Assembly (NCBI GenBank): GCA_025362815.1 | Contig: JANYFG010000056.1 | Location: 1 to 35,080 of the forward strand | DNA length: 35,080 bases | Direction of reading: 5' to 3' | Source of the DNA: Rhodospirillales bacterium | GTDB taxonomy: Bacteria; Pseudomonadota; Alphaproteobacteria; Acetobacterales; Acetobacteraceae | In this document: piece by piece, positions 1-8,166 of the stretch | How the letters are laid out: each line of letters starts with the position of its first letter | Numbering within the stretch: position 1 is the first letter of the stretch | Notes under the pieces: generated by a model | Seen by the model: only the letters and a program-made list of their open reading frames with translations | Told to the model about the DNA's origin: nothing | Database searches by the model: none | Translations under genes and position numbers: made by a program

Positions 1-2
1 TT

Positions 3-191
3 GGTGACGTAACGGCGCAGGCCTTGCGGGCGGCGTTTTTGGGGCTGAACGAGGATGTGACTTGCAGGGGATTGTTGCGGGATCTGGCGATGTCCGGATT
101 TGCGGCGCCCCTGCCCCGCGCGGATTACACAGTGATGGAGACCGCGGCGCGTGAGGCAAAGGCCGCTGGCATTCATCAACTATGGGCCTGA
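3..191 (+). CDS. C-terminal end of an unidentified protein (partial), possibly a PhnD-like ABC substrate-binding protein
   Basis: An open frame enters from the left edge and stops with TGA at 189-191, giving about 62 residues that end in AAGIHQLWA. The stretch FLGLNEDVTCRGLLRDLAMSGF followed by a Tyr-containing helix resembles the C-terminal end of phosphonate-type (PhnD-like) periplasmic binding proteins, where a short-loop GF motif precedes the last helix. This is a weak family impression only. The start lies outside the window. The frame uses the same G-ending codons as the downstream operon, which supports real coding. A hairpin follows 31 bp after the stop and separates it from the next operon. 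Confidence 0.4.
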   Translation, partial: GDVTAQALRAAFLGLNEDVTCRGLLRDLAMSGFAAPLPRADYTVMETAAREAKAAGIHQLWA

Positions 192-206
192 TGGTGAACC
201 TCTTAT

Positions 207-250
207 AGAATGAAGTTTTTTGTTTCTTTTGTTCACAAAAGAAAACTTTC
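207..250 (+). repeat. A/T-rich hairpin repeat, copy 1 (possible terminator)
   Basis: A perfect 9-bp stem (223-231 TTTCTTTTG with 236-244 CAAAAGAAA) closes a TTCA loop and is preceded by GAAGTTTTTTG. Related copies lie at 18587-18627 (inverted) and 18668-18710 (direct). It follows the partial gene, so it may act as its terminator, but it also sits just upstream of the 287 start. Confidence 0.75.
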
Positions 251-286
251 TCTTCAAACGTTTTGAAATCTGAACTGGAGGCTCAA

Positions 287-1303
287 ATGTCCACATCGTC
301 CATGCCGCCGGTCTACATCGATTATCTCAATCGGTTCGACATCGAGGATCTGAAGATGACCGATGCGGAGATCATCGGGGCGATCGAGAATTCGTTGGCG
401 ACCCAGGGGCGGGGGGAGGCGGTGATCGAGCCTCGGATGCATCTGGAGCCGGGGGTGGCGCGCGGGCATTTCAATGTGTTGCGTGGCGCCATTGGCGGGT
501 CCATCGACAGTGCCGGCGTGAAGGTGGTGGGGGATTTCGTCGATAACTACCAGCTTGGGTTTCCCTCGGAGTTGGCTGTGCTGATCTTGATGAATCCGCA
601 TATGGGGGCGCCCAAGGCCATTCTGGACGCGTCGGGGATCACCGATATGCGGACCGGGGCGGTGACGGCGGTGGGGGCGAAATACCTGGCGCGGAAGGGA
701 TCGAAGATCCTGGGGCATATCGGGGCGCGGGGCACGGCGTATTGGAATGTGCGGCTGATGGACAGCCTGTTCGACTTCGATGAGATCCGGGTGCATTCGC
801 GCCGGCCTGAAAGCTACAAGCCGTTTGCCGAGCGTTTGTCTCGCGATCTGGGAAAGACCGTGATTGCGACGGATGATTGGCGGAGTTGTGTGGAGGGGGC
901 GGATATCGTGGTGGAGGCGTCGCGCCTGCCGGAGCCGGCGCCGATGTTGCTGACGGAATGGGTCAAGCCGGGCGCGTTGGTGATGCCGTATGGCACGATG
1001 AGCGCGGTGGAGCTTTCGTTGACCGACATCATGAGCAAGCTGGTGGTGGACGATTGGGGCCAGTGCAAAGGCGGCAAGTTCGGCAGTCTGCGCGCGCATG
1101 TGGAGGCGGGAAAGCTGAGCGAGGCCACGCTGCATGCGGAGATGGGGCAGATCGTGGCGGGGTTGAAGCCGGGGCGTGAGACCGAGGCGGAAACGATCCT
1201 GTTCTGGCATCGCGGCCTGTCGCTTTCGGATATCGCGTTGGGACACGCGATGCTGGAGAAGGGCCGGGCGCTCGGCATTGGGCAGCGGTTGCGGTTTGCA
1301 TGA
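287..1303 (+). CDS. Ornithine cyclodeaminase/mu-crystallin family protein (divergent)
   Basis: A 338-residue NAD(P)-binding protein of the ornithine cyclodeaminase/mu-crystallin/alanine dehydrogenase family. Members cyclise or deaminate amino acids, or reduce imines. ATG 287 is chosen over an upstream in-frame TTG at 263 because GGAG (277-280) lies 6 nt before it. Visible features are the substrate-side segment around VKVVGDF, the RTGAVTAV helix after DASGITDM, and a glycine-rich dinucleotide loop GHIGARG near residue 143, which replaces the usual GxGxQA. Where characterised cyclodeaminases have a catalytic Asp in a G-x-D turn, this protein reads MPYGTMSAVEL, so classic ornithine cyclodeaminase activity is doubtful. 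The stop overlaps the next gene start as ATGA. Its place ahead of a lyase homologue and a family-5 transporter suggests a role in processing an imported amino compound. Substrate unknown. Confidence 0.8.
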   Translation: MSTSSMPPVYIDYLNRFDIEDLKMTDAEIIGAIENSLATQGRGEAVIEPRMHLEPGVARGHFNVLRGAIGGSIDSAGVKVVGDFVDNYQLGFPSELAVLILMNPHMGAPKAILDASGITDMRTGAVTAVGAKYLARKGSKILGHIGARGTAYWNVRLMDSLFDFDEIRVHSRRPESYKPFAERLSRDLGKTVIATDDWRSCVEGADIVVEASRLPEPAPMLLTEWVKPGALVMPYGTMSAVELSLTDIMSKLVVDDWGQCKGGKFGSLRAHVEAGKLSEATLHAEMGQIVAGLKPGRETEAETILFWHRGLSLSDIALGHAMLEKGRALGIGQRLRFA

Positions 1304-2847
1304 TCCTGGTGCTCGGCAAAGGGCCTGTTTCGCTCAGCCAGATTGCCGCGGCGACGCAGGTGGCGATCACGCCTGAGATACGCGTGCGCGTGGCGGCCGC
1401 GCGGGCGGTGGTGGACGATTACAGAACGCGGCCGGAGCCGGTCTATGGGCTCAACACCGGGCTTGGCGGGAATGTGGGGTTTCGGCTCGATCCTGCTGGC
1501 ATCGAGGCGTTTCAGGTGCAGATGGTGCGCGGGCGCAATATCGGTATGGGCCCCGTGTTTCCGGAGCGTGTGGCGCGGTTGCAGTTTCTATGCCGGATCG
1601 TGGGGCTGGCGCAGGGCGGTGCCGGCATTTCGCCTGCTGTGCTGGACACGATGATTGCGATGTTCAATGCGGGGGTGACGCCGTCCGTCCCTGGCCGGGG
1701 GTCCATCGGGGCGGGCGATCTGGGATTGTGCGGGCATATCGGGTCTGTGGTGATCGGCCGGGGGCTGGCCTGGTGGCAGGGGGCGGTGGTGCCGGGGGCT
1801 ACGGCGTTGGCGGGTGCCGGGATTGCGCCCGCGGTGCTGGGGCCGAAGGATGGGCTGGGCATACTCAATTCCAGCTGCGTCACCTGCGGCCATGCCGCGC
1901 ATGTGTTGGCGGCGATGGGCGATGTGCTGGTGCTGTCGATGGCTGCGGCGGGGTTGGCGATGGAGGGGTATGCGGCCAATCCGTCGGTGTTCGATGCCCG
2001 CATTTCGAACGCCCGCCCGGCCGCCGGCCAGGTTCAGGCCGCCGCCATCTTCCGGACGATGCTGTCGGGCAGTTCGCTCCACGACGGCGCGTCGCGCTCG
2101 ATCCAGGATGCGTTGAGCTTTCGGGTGCTGGCGCAGATCTATGGCCCGGTGCTGGCGGCGTTCGACACGGCGGTGGCGGCGGTGACGACCGAGATCAATG
2201 CGGCGGCGGACAATCCGCTGGTGCTGATCGACGACCGGCTGATTGTGTCGACGGCGAATTTTCACACGCCGGCCATCGCGCTGGCGTTCGACACGCTGGC
2301 CATCGCGGTGTGTCATCTGTCCACCGCCGGCATGCAGCGCATCGTGAAGCTGATGAACCCGCAGATGTCGGGCCTTGCGAAATATCTGTCGCCGGTGGGC
2401 GGGGCGTCGAACGGGTTGAACTCGCTGCAGAAGACGGCTTCGTATCTGCATGGGGAAATCCGGCTGAAGGCCACGCCGGCCAGCCTGGACACCATTCCCG
2501 TGTCCGAGACGGTGGAGGATCATGCGCCGAACACGCCGCTTTGCGTGCGCAAGCTGGAGGAACAGCTGCTGGCGTGGGGCATGCTGGTGGCGATCGAGGC
2601 GATGGTGGCGGCGCAGGCGGTGGATCTGCGAGGTGTGCGGCCGGCGCCGGCCACCGCGCGCCTGTATGCGGCGGTGCGCGATGCGGTGCCGATGCTGACG
2701 ACGGACCGGGAAACCGGGCCGGATGCCGATGCGGTCTATGATTTCATCACCACTTCGCCTGTTATCGCGGATCTAAAGCGCTTTCTCGATGGTTTGTGCC
2801 TCAATCCGCTGCTCTCATCCGCCGACTCCTCCGAGGTGACGCCATGA
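1300..2847 (+). CDS. Histidine/phenylalanine ammonia-lyase family protein lacking the MIO serine
   Basis: A 515-residue homologue of HutH/PAL/TAL lyases, at the usual length of bacterial HutH. Family landmarks are YGLNTGLG (residues 49-56), GILNSS, AADNPLV, ANFH, QRIVKLMNP and a C-terminal EDH. The fold is therefore intact. The site that normally reads G-A-S-G-D, and autocatalytically forms the MIO electrophile from Ala-Ser-Gly, reads GSIGAGDLG here (nt 1699-1725; A138-G139-D140). The Ser is absent, and the conserved His of the LxxSHAxG helix is replaced in MVRGRNIGMG. The Tyr of the QDxYSLR motif is also lost (QDALSFR). A conventional ammonia-lyase reaction is unlikely. It may be a binding, isomerase or MIO-independent enzyme. 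It overlaps the genes on both sides by 4 nt (ATGA), so it is translationally coupled to them. Confidence 0.8.
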   Translation: MILVLGKGPVSLSQIAAATQVAITPEIRVRVAAARAVVDDYRTRPEPVYGLNTGLGGNVGFRLDPAGIEAFQVQMVRGRNIGMGPVFPERVARLQFLCRIVGLAQGGAGISPAVLDTMIAMFNAGVTPSVPGRGSIGAGDLGLCGHIGSVVIGRGLAWWQGAVVPGATALAGAGIAPAVLGPKDGLGILNSSCVTCGHAAHVLAAMGDVLVLSMAAAGLAMEGYAANPSVFDARISNARPAAGQVQAAAIFRTMLSGSSLHDGASRSIQDALSFRVLAQIYGPVLAAFDTAVAAVTTEINAAADNPLVLIDDRLIVSTANFHTPAIALAFDTLAIAVCHLSTAGMQRIVKLMNPQMSGLAKYLSPVGGASNGLNSLQKTASYLHGEIRLKATPASLDTIPVSETVEDHAPNTPLCVRKLEEQLLAWGMLVAIEAMVAAQAVDLRGVRPAPATARLYAAVRDAVPMLTTDRETGPDADAVYDFITTSPVIADLKRFLDGLCLNPLLSSADSSEVTP

Positions 2848-4406
2848 ACATGACCCGCCGCTCGCTGCTCGCCACCGCTTCGATGGCCGCCCTTTCCACC
2901 GCCTTCGCCGGCGCGTTTCCGGGCGAGGCCCAGGCCCAGGCCCAGGCCCAGGCCAAGACCACGCTGACGGTGCGCGTCGATCGGGACGCCGACGTTCTGG
3001 ACCCCGCGTTTCGCACGGGCGTGAACGAGGGCAACATCATGCGCAGCCTGTTTCAGCGGCTGGTGTCGATCTCGCCGGGCAGCGGCGAGATCGTTCTGGA
3101 TGCGGCGGCCGAGATCAGGCAGGTGTCGCCCACGGTGGTGGAGTTCAAGCTCAAGCCCGGGCAGATGTTCACCGACGGCTATGGCGAGATGACCACCGAG
3201 GACGTGAAGTTCTCGTTCGAGCGGTTCGCGGTGGCGCCGGTGGACGGCAAGGAAAGCCCCTACAAGGGTGATTGGGTGGGGCTGAAGGCCGTCGAGATCG
3301 TGGACAAATATGCCGGGCGCATTGTGCTGGACAGGCCGCGCGCGTCGCTGTTCGCGGTGGCGCTGGGCGATGGGTCCGGCTGCATCGTCTCCAAGAAGGC
3401 CGTGCTGGAACGGGGGGCGGGGTTCAACCAAAAGCCGGTGGGCTCGGGGCCGATGATGCTGGTGAGCATCGAGCGGCAGCGGCAGGCGGTGCTGAAGCGC
3501 AACCCCGCCTATGCGGGGCCGCGCGCGGGGTTCGAGGAGGTGGTGGTGCGGTTCGTGCAGGACCCGAAGACCACCGAGCTTGCGTTGCGCGCGGGGGAGA
3601 TCGATTTCGCGTCGTTGCCGCCGTCGCAGGCCGAGAGCCTGGCGAAGGTTTCGGGGTTGAAGGTGGAGCACCAGCCGGGCATCGCCAATGTGTGGATGGG
3701 CATCAACATCGAGAAGCCGCCTTTCACCGACATCCGCGTGCGGCGCGCGGTGCGCATGGCGCTGGATGTGGATCAGATGTTGCTGGCCGGATATGACGGC
3801 AAGGCGGCGCGGGCCAACTGCCTGGTGATGCCGCAGGTGCTGGGGCATTGGAAGGACGCGCCGGTCTCCAAGCGAGATGTGGCCGGGGCCAGGAAGCTGC
3901 TGGCCGAAGCCGGCATGCCGAACGGGTTCAAGACACGCATCACGGTGCTGAACCAGCCGGTGTATCAGACCATGGCGCTGGTGGCGCAGGCGCTGCTCAA
4001 GGATGTGGGCATCACGGTGGAGATCGAAGGTCTCGACGGCGGCGCGTTTTTTGCCTCGGGCAAGGGCGATACCGGCAAGAACCTCGATATGTTCATCATC
4101 CGTTTCAACGGCAAGCTGGACCCCAACTTCCTGGCGCAGTGGTTCGTGAGCAGCCAGGTGGGCGTGTGGAACTGGCAGCGTTGGGCGAGCAAGGATTACG
4201 ACGCGCTGTTCGACCAGGCGGCGGTGGAGCTCGACCAGGACAAGCGGGGCGCGCTGGTGGTGCAGGCGCAAAAGCTGATGGAAGACAGCGCCGCGTTCAT
4301 CTGGCTGACCTACGATGTGAGCTATTTCGTCTCGCGCAGCTGGGTGAAGCCGGCGCTGCTGCCGTCTGGCATCGACTGGGCGCTCGATCGATTCACGCCT
4401 GCTTGA
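2844..4406 (+). CDS. ABC transporter substrate-binding protein, family 5 (peptide/opine/nickel type)
   Basis: A 520-residue periplasmic binding protein of the DppA/OppA family, which delivers peptides or other amino compounds to the two permeases encoded next. ATG 2844 overlaps the previous stop (ATGA) and follows GAGGTGA. The N-terminus has a twin-arginine-like signal (TRRSLLA, then a hydrophobic stretch and an Ala-rich cleavage region), suggesting export by Tat or Sec. Four copies of the hexamer CAGGCC (2931-2954) encode alternating Gln-Ala just after the predicted cleavage site. The mature part begins LTVRVDRDADVLDPAF, the typical start of family-5 binding proteins, and includes DVKFSFERF and FTDIRVRRAVRMALD. 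The substrate cannot be read from sequence. Confidence 0.92.
   Translation: MNMTRRSLLATASMAALSTAFAGAFPGEAQAQAQAQAKTTLTVRVDRDADVLDPAFRTGVNEGNIMRSLFQRLVSISPGSGEIVLDAAAEIRQVSPTVVEFKLKPGQMFTDGYGEMTTEDVKFSFERFAVAPVDGKESPYKGDWVGLKAVEIVDKYAGRIVLDRPRASLFAVALGDGSGCIVSKKAVLERGAGFNQKPVGSGPMMLVSIERQRQAVLKRNPAYAGPRAGFEEVVVRFVQDPKTTELALRAGEIDFASLPPSQAESLAKVSGLKVEHQPGIANVWMGINIEKPPFTDIRVRRAVRMALDVDQMLLAGYDGKAARANCLVMPQVLGHWKDAPVSKRDVAGARKLLAEAGMPNGFKTRITVLNQPVYQTMALVAQALLKDVGITVEIEGLDGGAFFASGKGDTGKNLDMFIIRFNGKLDPNFLAQWFVSSQVGVWNWQRWASKDYDALFDQAAVELDQDKRGALVVQAQKLMEDSAAFIWLTYDVSYFVSRSWVKPALLPSGIDWALDRFTPA
2931..2954 (+). repeat. Hexamer tandem repeat (CAGGCC x4)
   Basis: Four exact copies of CAGGCC, preceded by GAGGCC, inside the signal-peptide region of the binding protein. 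They encode a short Gln-Ala run and are likely length-variable by slippage without frame change. Confidence 0.9.
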
Positions 4407-4416
4407 TCGTCGGGGT

Positions 4417-5385
4417 TTGACCTCCGTTCTACGGGGCGACACGGCGCGGTATATCGCCAGCAGGGTGGCCACCACCTTGCTGGTGATCGTGGGCGCCATG
4501 CTGCTGTTGTTCGCCCTGACGGTGCTGGTGCCGGGCGACCCTGCCTCGGCCTTGCTGGGGCCGCAGGCGACGCCGGAATACGCCCGGCGGTTCATTGCCG
4601 AGATGGGGCTGGATCAGCCGATCCATGTGCGGTTCTTTCGTTTCTTCGCGCATCTGTCGGTGGGCGATTTCGGCACCGACGTGCTGACCGGGCGCAAGGT
4701 GAGCGGCATCATCCTCGACGTGCTGCCCTACACGGTCATTCTCACCTTCGGCTCGATCGGGTTGGCTGTGGTGCTGGGGATTCCGCTGGGGTGCCTGGCG
4801 GCGACGCGGCCGGGTACGGTGCTGGACACCGTGCTGGCGGTGGGGTCGGTGGCCGTGATCGCGGTGCCGGGTTTCGTGGTGGCCATCCTTCTTTTGCTGG
4901 TGTTCTCGATCTGGCTCGACTGGCTGCCGGTGCTGGGGGCCGGGCGGGCGGGGGATCTGGGCGACCAGGCGGTGCGGCTGATCCTGCCGATAGTGGCGCT
5001 GTCCATCGGGTGGGTGGGGTTCATCGCGCGGCTCGTGCGCAGCTCCATGCTGGATGTGATGGGCGAGGCGTATATCCGCACGGCCCGCGCCTACGGGCTG
5101 CCGTCTGGCATGGTGGTGTTCAAATACGCGCTGAAGAATGCGTGCATCCCCACCCTGGCGGTGCTGGGCCTGGGCGTGGGGCGGCTGCTCGGCGGCGCGG
5201 TGCTGGTGGAGATCGTGTTCGCGCGGCCCGGCCTGGGGCGGCTGGTGCTGGATGCCATCAGCACGCGCAATTTCCCGGTGCTGCAAGGCGCGGTGCTGGT
5301 GGTGGTTGTGCTGTTCGTGATGACCAACCTGGTGGTGGACCTGTGTTATTCCGCCATCGACCCGCGGATCCGGCGCGGCGGATGA
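4417..5385 (+). CDS. ABC transporter permease, DppB-like
   Basis: A 322-residue inner-membrane permease of the peptide/opine transporter family. It opens with a long hydrophobic helix (TTLLVIVGAMLLLFALTVLV) ending in the conserved PGDP. The cytoplasmic EAA loop is EAYIRTARAYGLP about two thirds along, and the C-terminus is the usual DPRIRRGG. The start is taken as TTG 4417, 10 nt after the binding-protein stop and preceded by a weak CGGGG. No better in-frame start precedes the first helix. Its stop overlaps the next permease start (ATGA 5382-5385). Confidence 0.93.
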   Translation: MTSVLRGDTARYIASRVATTLLVIVGAMLLLFALTVLVPGDPASALLGPQATPEYARRFIAEMGLDQPIHVRFFRFFAHLSVGDFGTDVLTGRKVSGIILDVLPYTVILTFGSIGLAVVLGIPLGCLAATRPGTVLDTVLAVGSVAVIAVPGFVVAILLLLVFSIWLDWLPVLGAGRAGDLGDQAVRLILPIVALSIGWVGFIARLVRSSMLDVMGEAYIRTARAYGLPSGMVVFKYALKNACIPTLAVLGLGVGRLLGGAVLVEIVFARPGLGRLVLDAISTRNFPVLQGAVLVVVVLFVMTNLVVDLCYSAIDPRIRRGG

Positions 5386-6218
5386 GGTCGATCTTTCGGC
5401 ATGTGGCGGGGTCCGGCACGGGGCTGCTGGGCCTGGTGCTGGTGGTGGCGATCGTGTTCGCCGCCGTGACCGCGCCGTGGATCTCGCCTTACGATCCGGA
5501 TCGGCTGGATGTGCTGCACCGGTTTGCCGGCATGTCTGGCGCGCATTGGCTGGGCACCGATCACCTCGGCCGCGATCTGCTGAGCCGGCTGCTGCATGGC
5601 GCGAGCGTGGCGATGGCGGTGTCGTTGCTGGCGATCGCCGTGGCGCTGTCGGTGGGAACGGTGCTGGGTGCATTGGCGGCGTATCTGCCGAGCGGGCAGG
5701 AACGGGTTATTCTCGTGCTGTTCGACATCATCTCGTCGTTTCCGTCGCTGGTGCTGGCGCTGGTGGTGGTGGCGGTGTTCGGGCCGAGCACGGTGAACGT
5801 GATTCTGATCGTGGCGGTGACGCTGATGCCGCAGTTCGGGCGGGTGGCGCGGGCGCAGGTGCTGTCGGTGAAGTCGGCGCCGTTCCTGGAGGCGGAGATC
5901 CTGCTCGGCGCGGGTTGGGCGCGCATCTTCCTTCGCCATCTGCTGCCCAACATCGCAGGCCCGCTGATCGTGCTCGCCAGCGTGGAGGTGCCGGTGGTGA
6001 TCACGGTGGAGGCCGGGCTCAGCTTCATCGGCCTGGGCGTGCGGCCGCCTTTGGCGAGCTGGGGTACGCTGATCTATGACGGGTATTCGTATCTGTCCGA
6101 CAGCCCGCTTCCGGTGGTGGCGTCGTGCATCACGCTGTCGCTGGCGACGCTGGGCTTCACGCTGTTCGGCGAGGCGTTGCGCGATGCCGTGGACCCGAAG
6201 CGGAGTTCGGTGCGATGA
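5382..6218 (+). CDS. ABC transporter permease, DppC-like
   Basis: A 278-residue second permease of the family-5 importer. ATG 5382 overlaps the preceding stop; the open frame extends far upstream, but those codons only shadow the DppB-like gene. Features are an N-terminal helix, the periplasmic HWLGTDHLGRDLLSRLLHG segment diagnostic of DppC/OppC, an EAA loop (EAEILLGAGWARIFLRHLLPN) and the terminal segment LFGEALRDAVDPK. It pairs with the DppB-like protein to form the membrane channel. The stop overlaps the first ATPase start (ATGA 6215-6218). Confidence 0.93.
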   Translation: MRSIFRHVAGSGTGLLGLVLVVAIVFAAVTAPWISPYDPDRLDVLHRFAGMSGAHWLGTDHLGRDLLSRLLHGASVAMAVSLLAIAVALSVGTVLGALAAYLPSGQERVILVLFDIISSFPSLVLALVVVAVFGPSTVNVILIVAVTLMPQFGRVARAQVLSVKSAPFLEAEILLGAGWARIFLRHLLPNIAGPLIVLASVEVPVVITVEAGLSFIGLGVRPPLASWGTLIYDGYSYLSDSPLPVVASCITLSLATLGFTLFGEALRDAVDPKRSSVR

Positions 6219-7195
6219 CCGCGCCCTTGTTGGAGATCCGCGATCTCCATCTGCGCGCGGCGACGCAGCGGGGATCGGCGCATATTCTGCGCGGCATCAA
6301 CCTCGATATCGGGGCGGGGCGCATCGTGGGGGTGGTGGGCGAAAGCGGGTCGGGCAAATCCAGCCTGGCGCTGTGTCTGCTGCGGCTGCTGCCGTCCAAC
6401 ATCACCGAGCTTTCGGGGCGGATGACGATGGCGGGCACCGAGCTGCTGGGGCTGCCCGAGGCGCAGTTCGCGGCGTGGCGCGGCGGGCGGATCGCGATGA
6501 TCTTCCAGGACCCGATGACGGCACTGAACCCCGTGTTTTCAATCGGCACGCAGCTGGTGGACGTGGCGCGGCGGCGGTTCCCGGCCCTGGATACGAAGGC
6601 GGCGCGGGCGCGGGCGGAGGCGATGCTGGGGCGTGTGGGGATCGCCGATCCCGGGCTGCGGATGGGCGCGTATCCGCATCAGCTGTCCGGTGGCATGCGC
6701 CAGCGGGTGATGATCGCCATGGCGTTGCTGGTGCAGCCGGACCTGCTACTGGCGGACGAGCCGACCACCGCGCTGGATGCCACGGTGGAGGCGCAGATCG
6801 TGGGGCTGTTCGAAAGCCTGCGGGCGGATTTTTCCGGCTCGATCCTGTTCATCTCGCATCACCTGGGGCTGGTGGCGCAACTATGCGACGACGTGGTGGT
6901 GATGTATGGCGGCACCGTGGTGGAGACCGGGCCGGTGGGTTCGGTGTGCGCAGATCCGCGTCATCCCTATACCGCGGCGTTGCTGGCGTGCGAGCTGGAG
7001 GACGCGCCGGCTGAGAACGATGGCAGCGGGCGGCTGATGTCGATCCCGGGCGACGTGCCGGACCCGGTGGTGACGCAAGCCGGCTGCGTGTTCGCGCCGC
7101 GCTGCGCGCTGGCCGAGGCGCCGTGCGAGATGCCGCAGGTGTTGCGGCGCGCGCCCGATGGCCGTCAGGTGGCGTGCTGGAAGGCCGTGTCATGA
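6215..7195 (+). CDS. ABC transporter ATP-binding protein, DppD-like
   Basis: A 326-residue ATPase energising the peptide-type importer. Walker A is GESGSGKSS (about residue 45), the Q-loop lies in [11 protein letters not shown], the signature is LSGGMRQR, Walker B is [13 protein letters not shown] and the H-loop is in ISHHLGL. The C-terminal oligopeptide-transporter domain carries HPYTAALLA and the cysteine cluster [14 protein letters not shown], which in DppD/OppD homologues binds an Fe-S cluster. The start at 6215 overlaps the upstream stop, and the stop overlaps the next ATPase (ATGA 7192-7195). Confidence 0.95.
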   Translation: MTAPLLEIRDLHLRAATQRGSAHILRGINLDIGAGRIVGVVGESGSGKSSLALCLLRLLPSNITELSGRMTMAGTELLGLPEAQFAAWRGGRIAMIFQDPMTALNPVFSIGTQLVDVARRRFPALDTKAARARAEAMLGRVGIADPGLRMGAYPHQLSGGMRQRVMIAMALLVQPDLLLADEPTTALDATVEAQIVGLFESLRADFSGSILFISHHLGLVAQLCDDVVVMYGGTVVETGPVGSVCADPRHPYTAALLACELEDAPAENDGSGRLMSIPGDVPDPVVTQAGCVFAPRCALAEAPCEMPQVLRRAPDGRQVACWKAVS

Positions 7196-8127
7196 CGACG
7201 CTGATCGATGTGCAGAACGTGTCCATGCTTTACGACGGGCGGGTGCGGGCGCTCGATGGCATATCGCTGGCGTTGCGGGCGCGCGAGATCGTGGGGCTGG
7301 TGGGCGAGAGCGGCTCCGGGAAAACCACGTTGTGCCGGGTGATGATGGGGCTGGTGCGACCCACCGGCGGCGATGTGATCGTGGACGGCACCACGCGGCT
7401 GATCGACATGCTGCGCCGCGACCGGCTGGCGTATCGGCGGCGGGCGCAGATGTTGCAGCAGGATGCGTTGGCCTCGCTGTCGCCGCGCATGCGGTTGCGC
7501 GACCAGCTGGCCGAGCCGATCGCCATACACGGGATGGACAAGGCGCAGGGTTGGGCGCGGGTGCTGGACCTGCTGACGCGGATGGGGCTGTCGCACGGGA
7601 TTCTCGACAAGTATCCGCATCAGATCTCGGGCGGCCAGGCGCGCCGCGTGGCGGTGGCACGCGCGCTGGTGCTGGCGCCTTCGGTGATCGTGGCCGATGA
7701 GCCGACGGCGGGGCTGGATGTGTCGGTGCAGGGCGATCTGCTCAACCTGTTGCTGGATCTGCAGGCGGAACTGGGGCTGACCTATCTGGTCGCCAGCCAC
7801 AACCTGAATGTGATACGGCGGATTTCCGATCGGATCGTGGTGATGTATCTCGGCCAGATCGTGGAGCAGGGGCCGACGGACGAGGTCTTCGCGCGCCCGG
7901 CGCATCCATACACGGCGGCGCTGCTGTCCACCAATCCGGTGGTGGACCCGGCCCGCCGCAGGCCACGCATCGTGCTGGAGGGCGAGATCCCGAGCGTGGT
8001 CAATCCGCCGCCGGGGTGCCGGTTTCACACGCGCTGCCCGCAGGTGCAGGACCGGTGCCGGGTGGATGTTCCCGCATTGCGCCTTAACGAGGGGCGCGAG
8101 GTGCGGTGCCACTTTCCCCTGGCGTAG
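7192..8127 (+). CDS. ABC transporter ATP-binding protein, DppF-like
   Basis: A 311-residue second ATPase of the same transporter. Walker A is GESGSGKTT, the Q-loop region is MLQQDALASLSPRM, the signature is ISGGQARR (the usual SGGQRQR varied at one position), Walker B is VIVADEPTAGLD and the H-loop is SHNL. The C-terminal domain has HPYTAALL and the CRFHTRCP cysteine motif. It is the last gene of the left operon, and its TAG stop lies 39 bp from the end of the convergent rseP gene. Confidence 0.95.
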   Translation: MTTLIDVQNVSMLYDGRVRALDGISLALRAREIVGLVGESGSGKTTLCRVMMGLVRPTGGDVIVDGTTRLIDMLRRDRLAYRRRAQMLQQDALASLSPRMRLRDQLAEPIAIHGMDKAQGWARVLDLLTRMGLSHGILDKYPHQISGGQARRVAVARALVLAPSVIVADEPTAGLDVSVQGDLLNLLLDLQAELGLTYLVASHNLNVIRRISDRIVVMYLGQIVEQGPTDEVFARPAHPYTAALLSTNPVVDPARRRPRIVLEGEIPSVVNPPPGCRFHTRCPQVQDRCRVDVPALRLNEGREVRCHFPLA

Positions 8128-8142
8128 GGCCTATGTTCTATC

Positions 8143-8158
8143 GATCATCATGATGATC
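8143..8158. repeat. 16-bp perfect palindrome between convergent genes
   Basis: GATCATCATGATGATC reads identically on both strands and sits in the 39-bp gap between the DppF-like stop and the rseP stop. It has no loop or T-run, so a terminator role is uncertain. It may be a protein-binding site. Confidence 0.45.
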
Positions 8159-8166
8159 CTGGCACC

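Noticed and set aside
2736-4595. 619-codon open frame on the - strand across the binding-protein gene
   Set aside because: His/Arg-rich translation without domains; it is the antisense shadow of a well-supported gene with strong third-position GC bias.
6125-6214. Upstream in-frame start for the DppD-like ATPase
   Set aside because: The extra residues overlap the permease gene and do not match ATPase N-termini; ATG 6215 is coupled to the permease stop.
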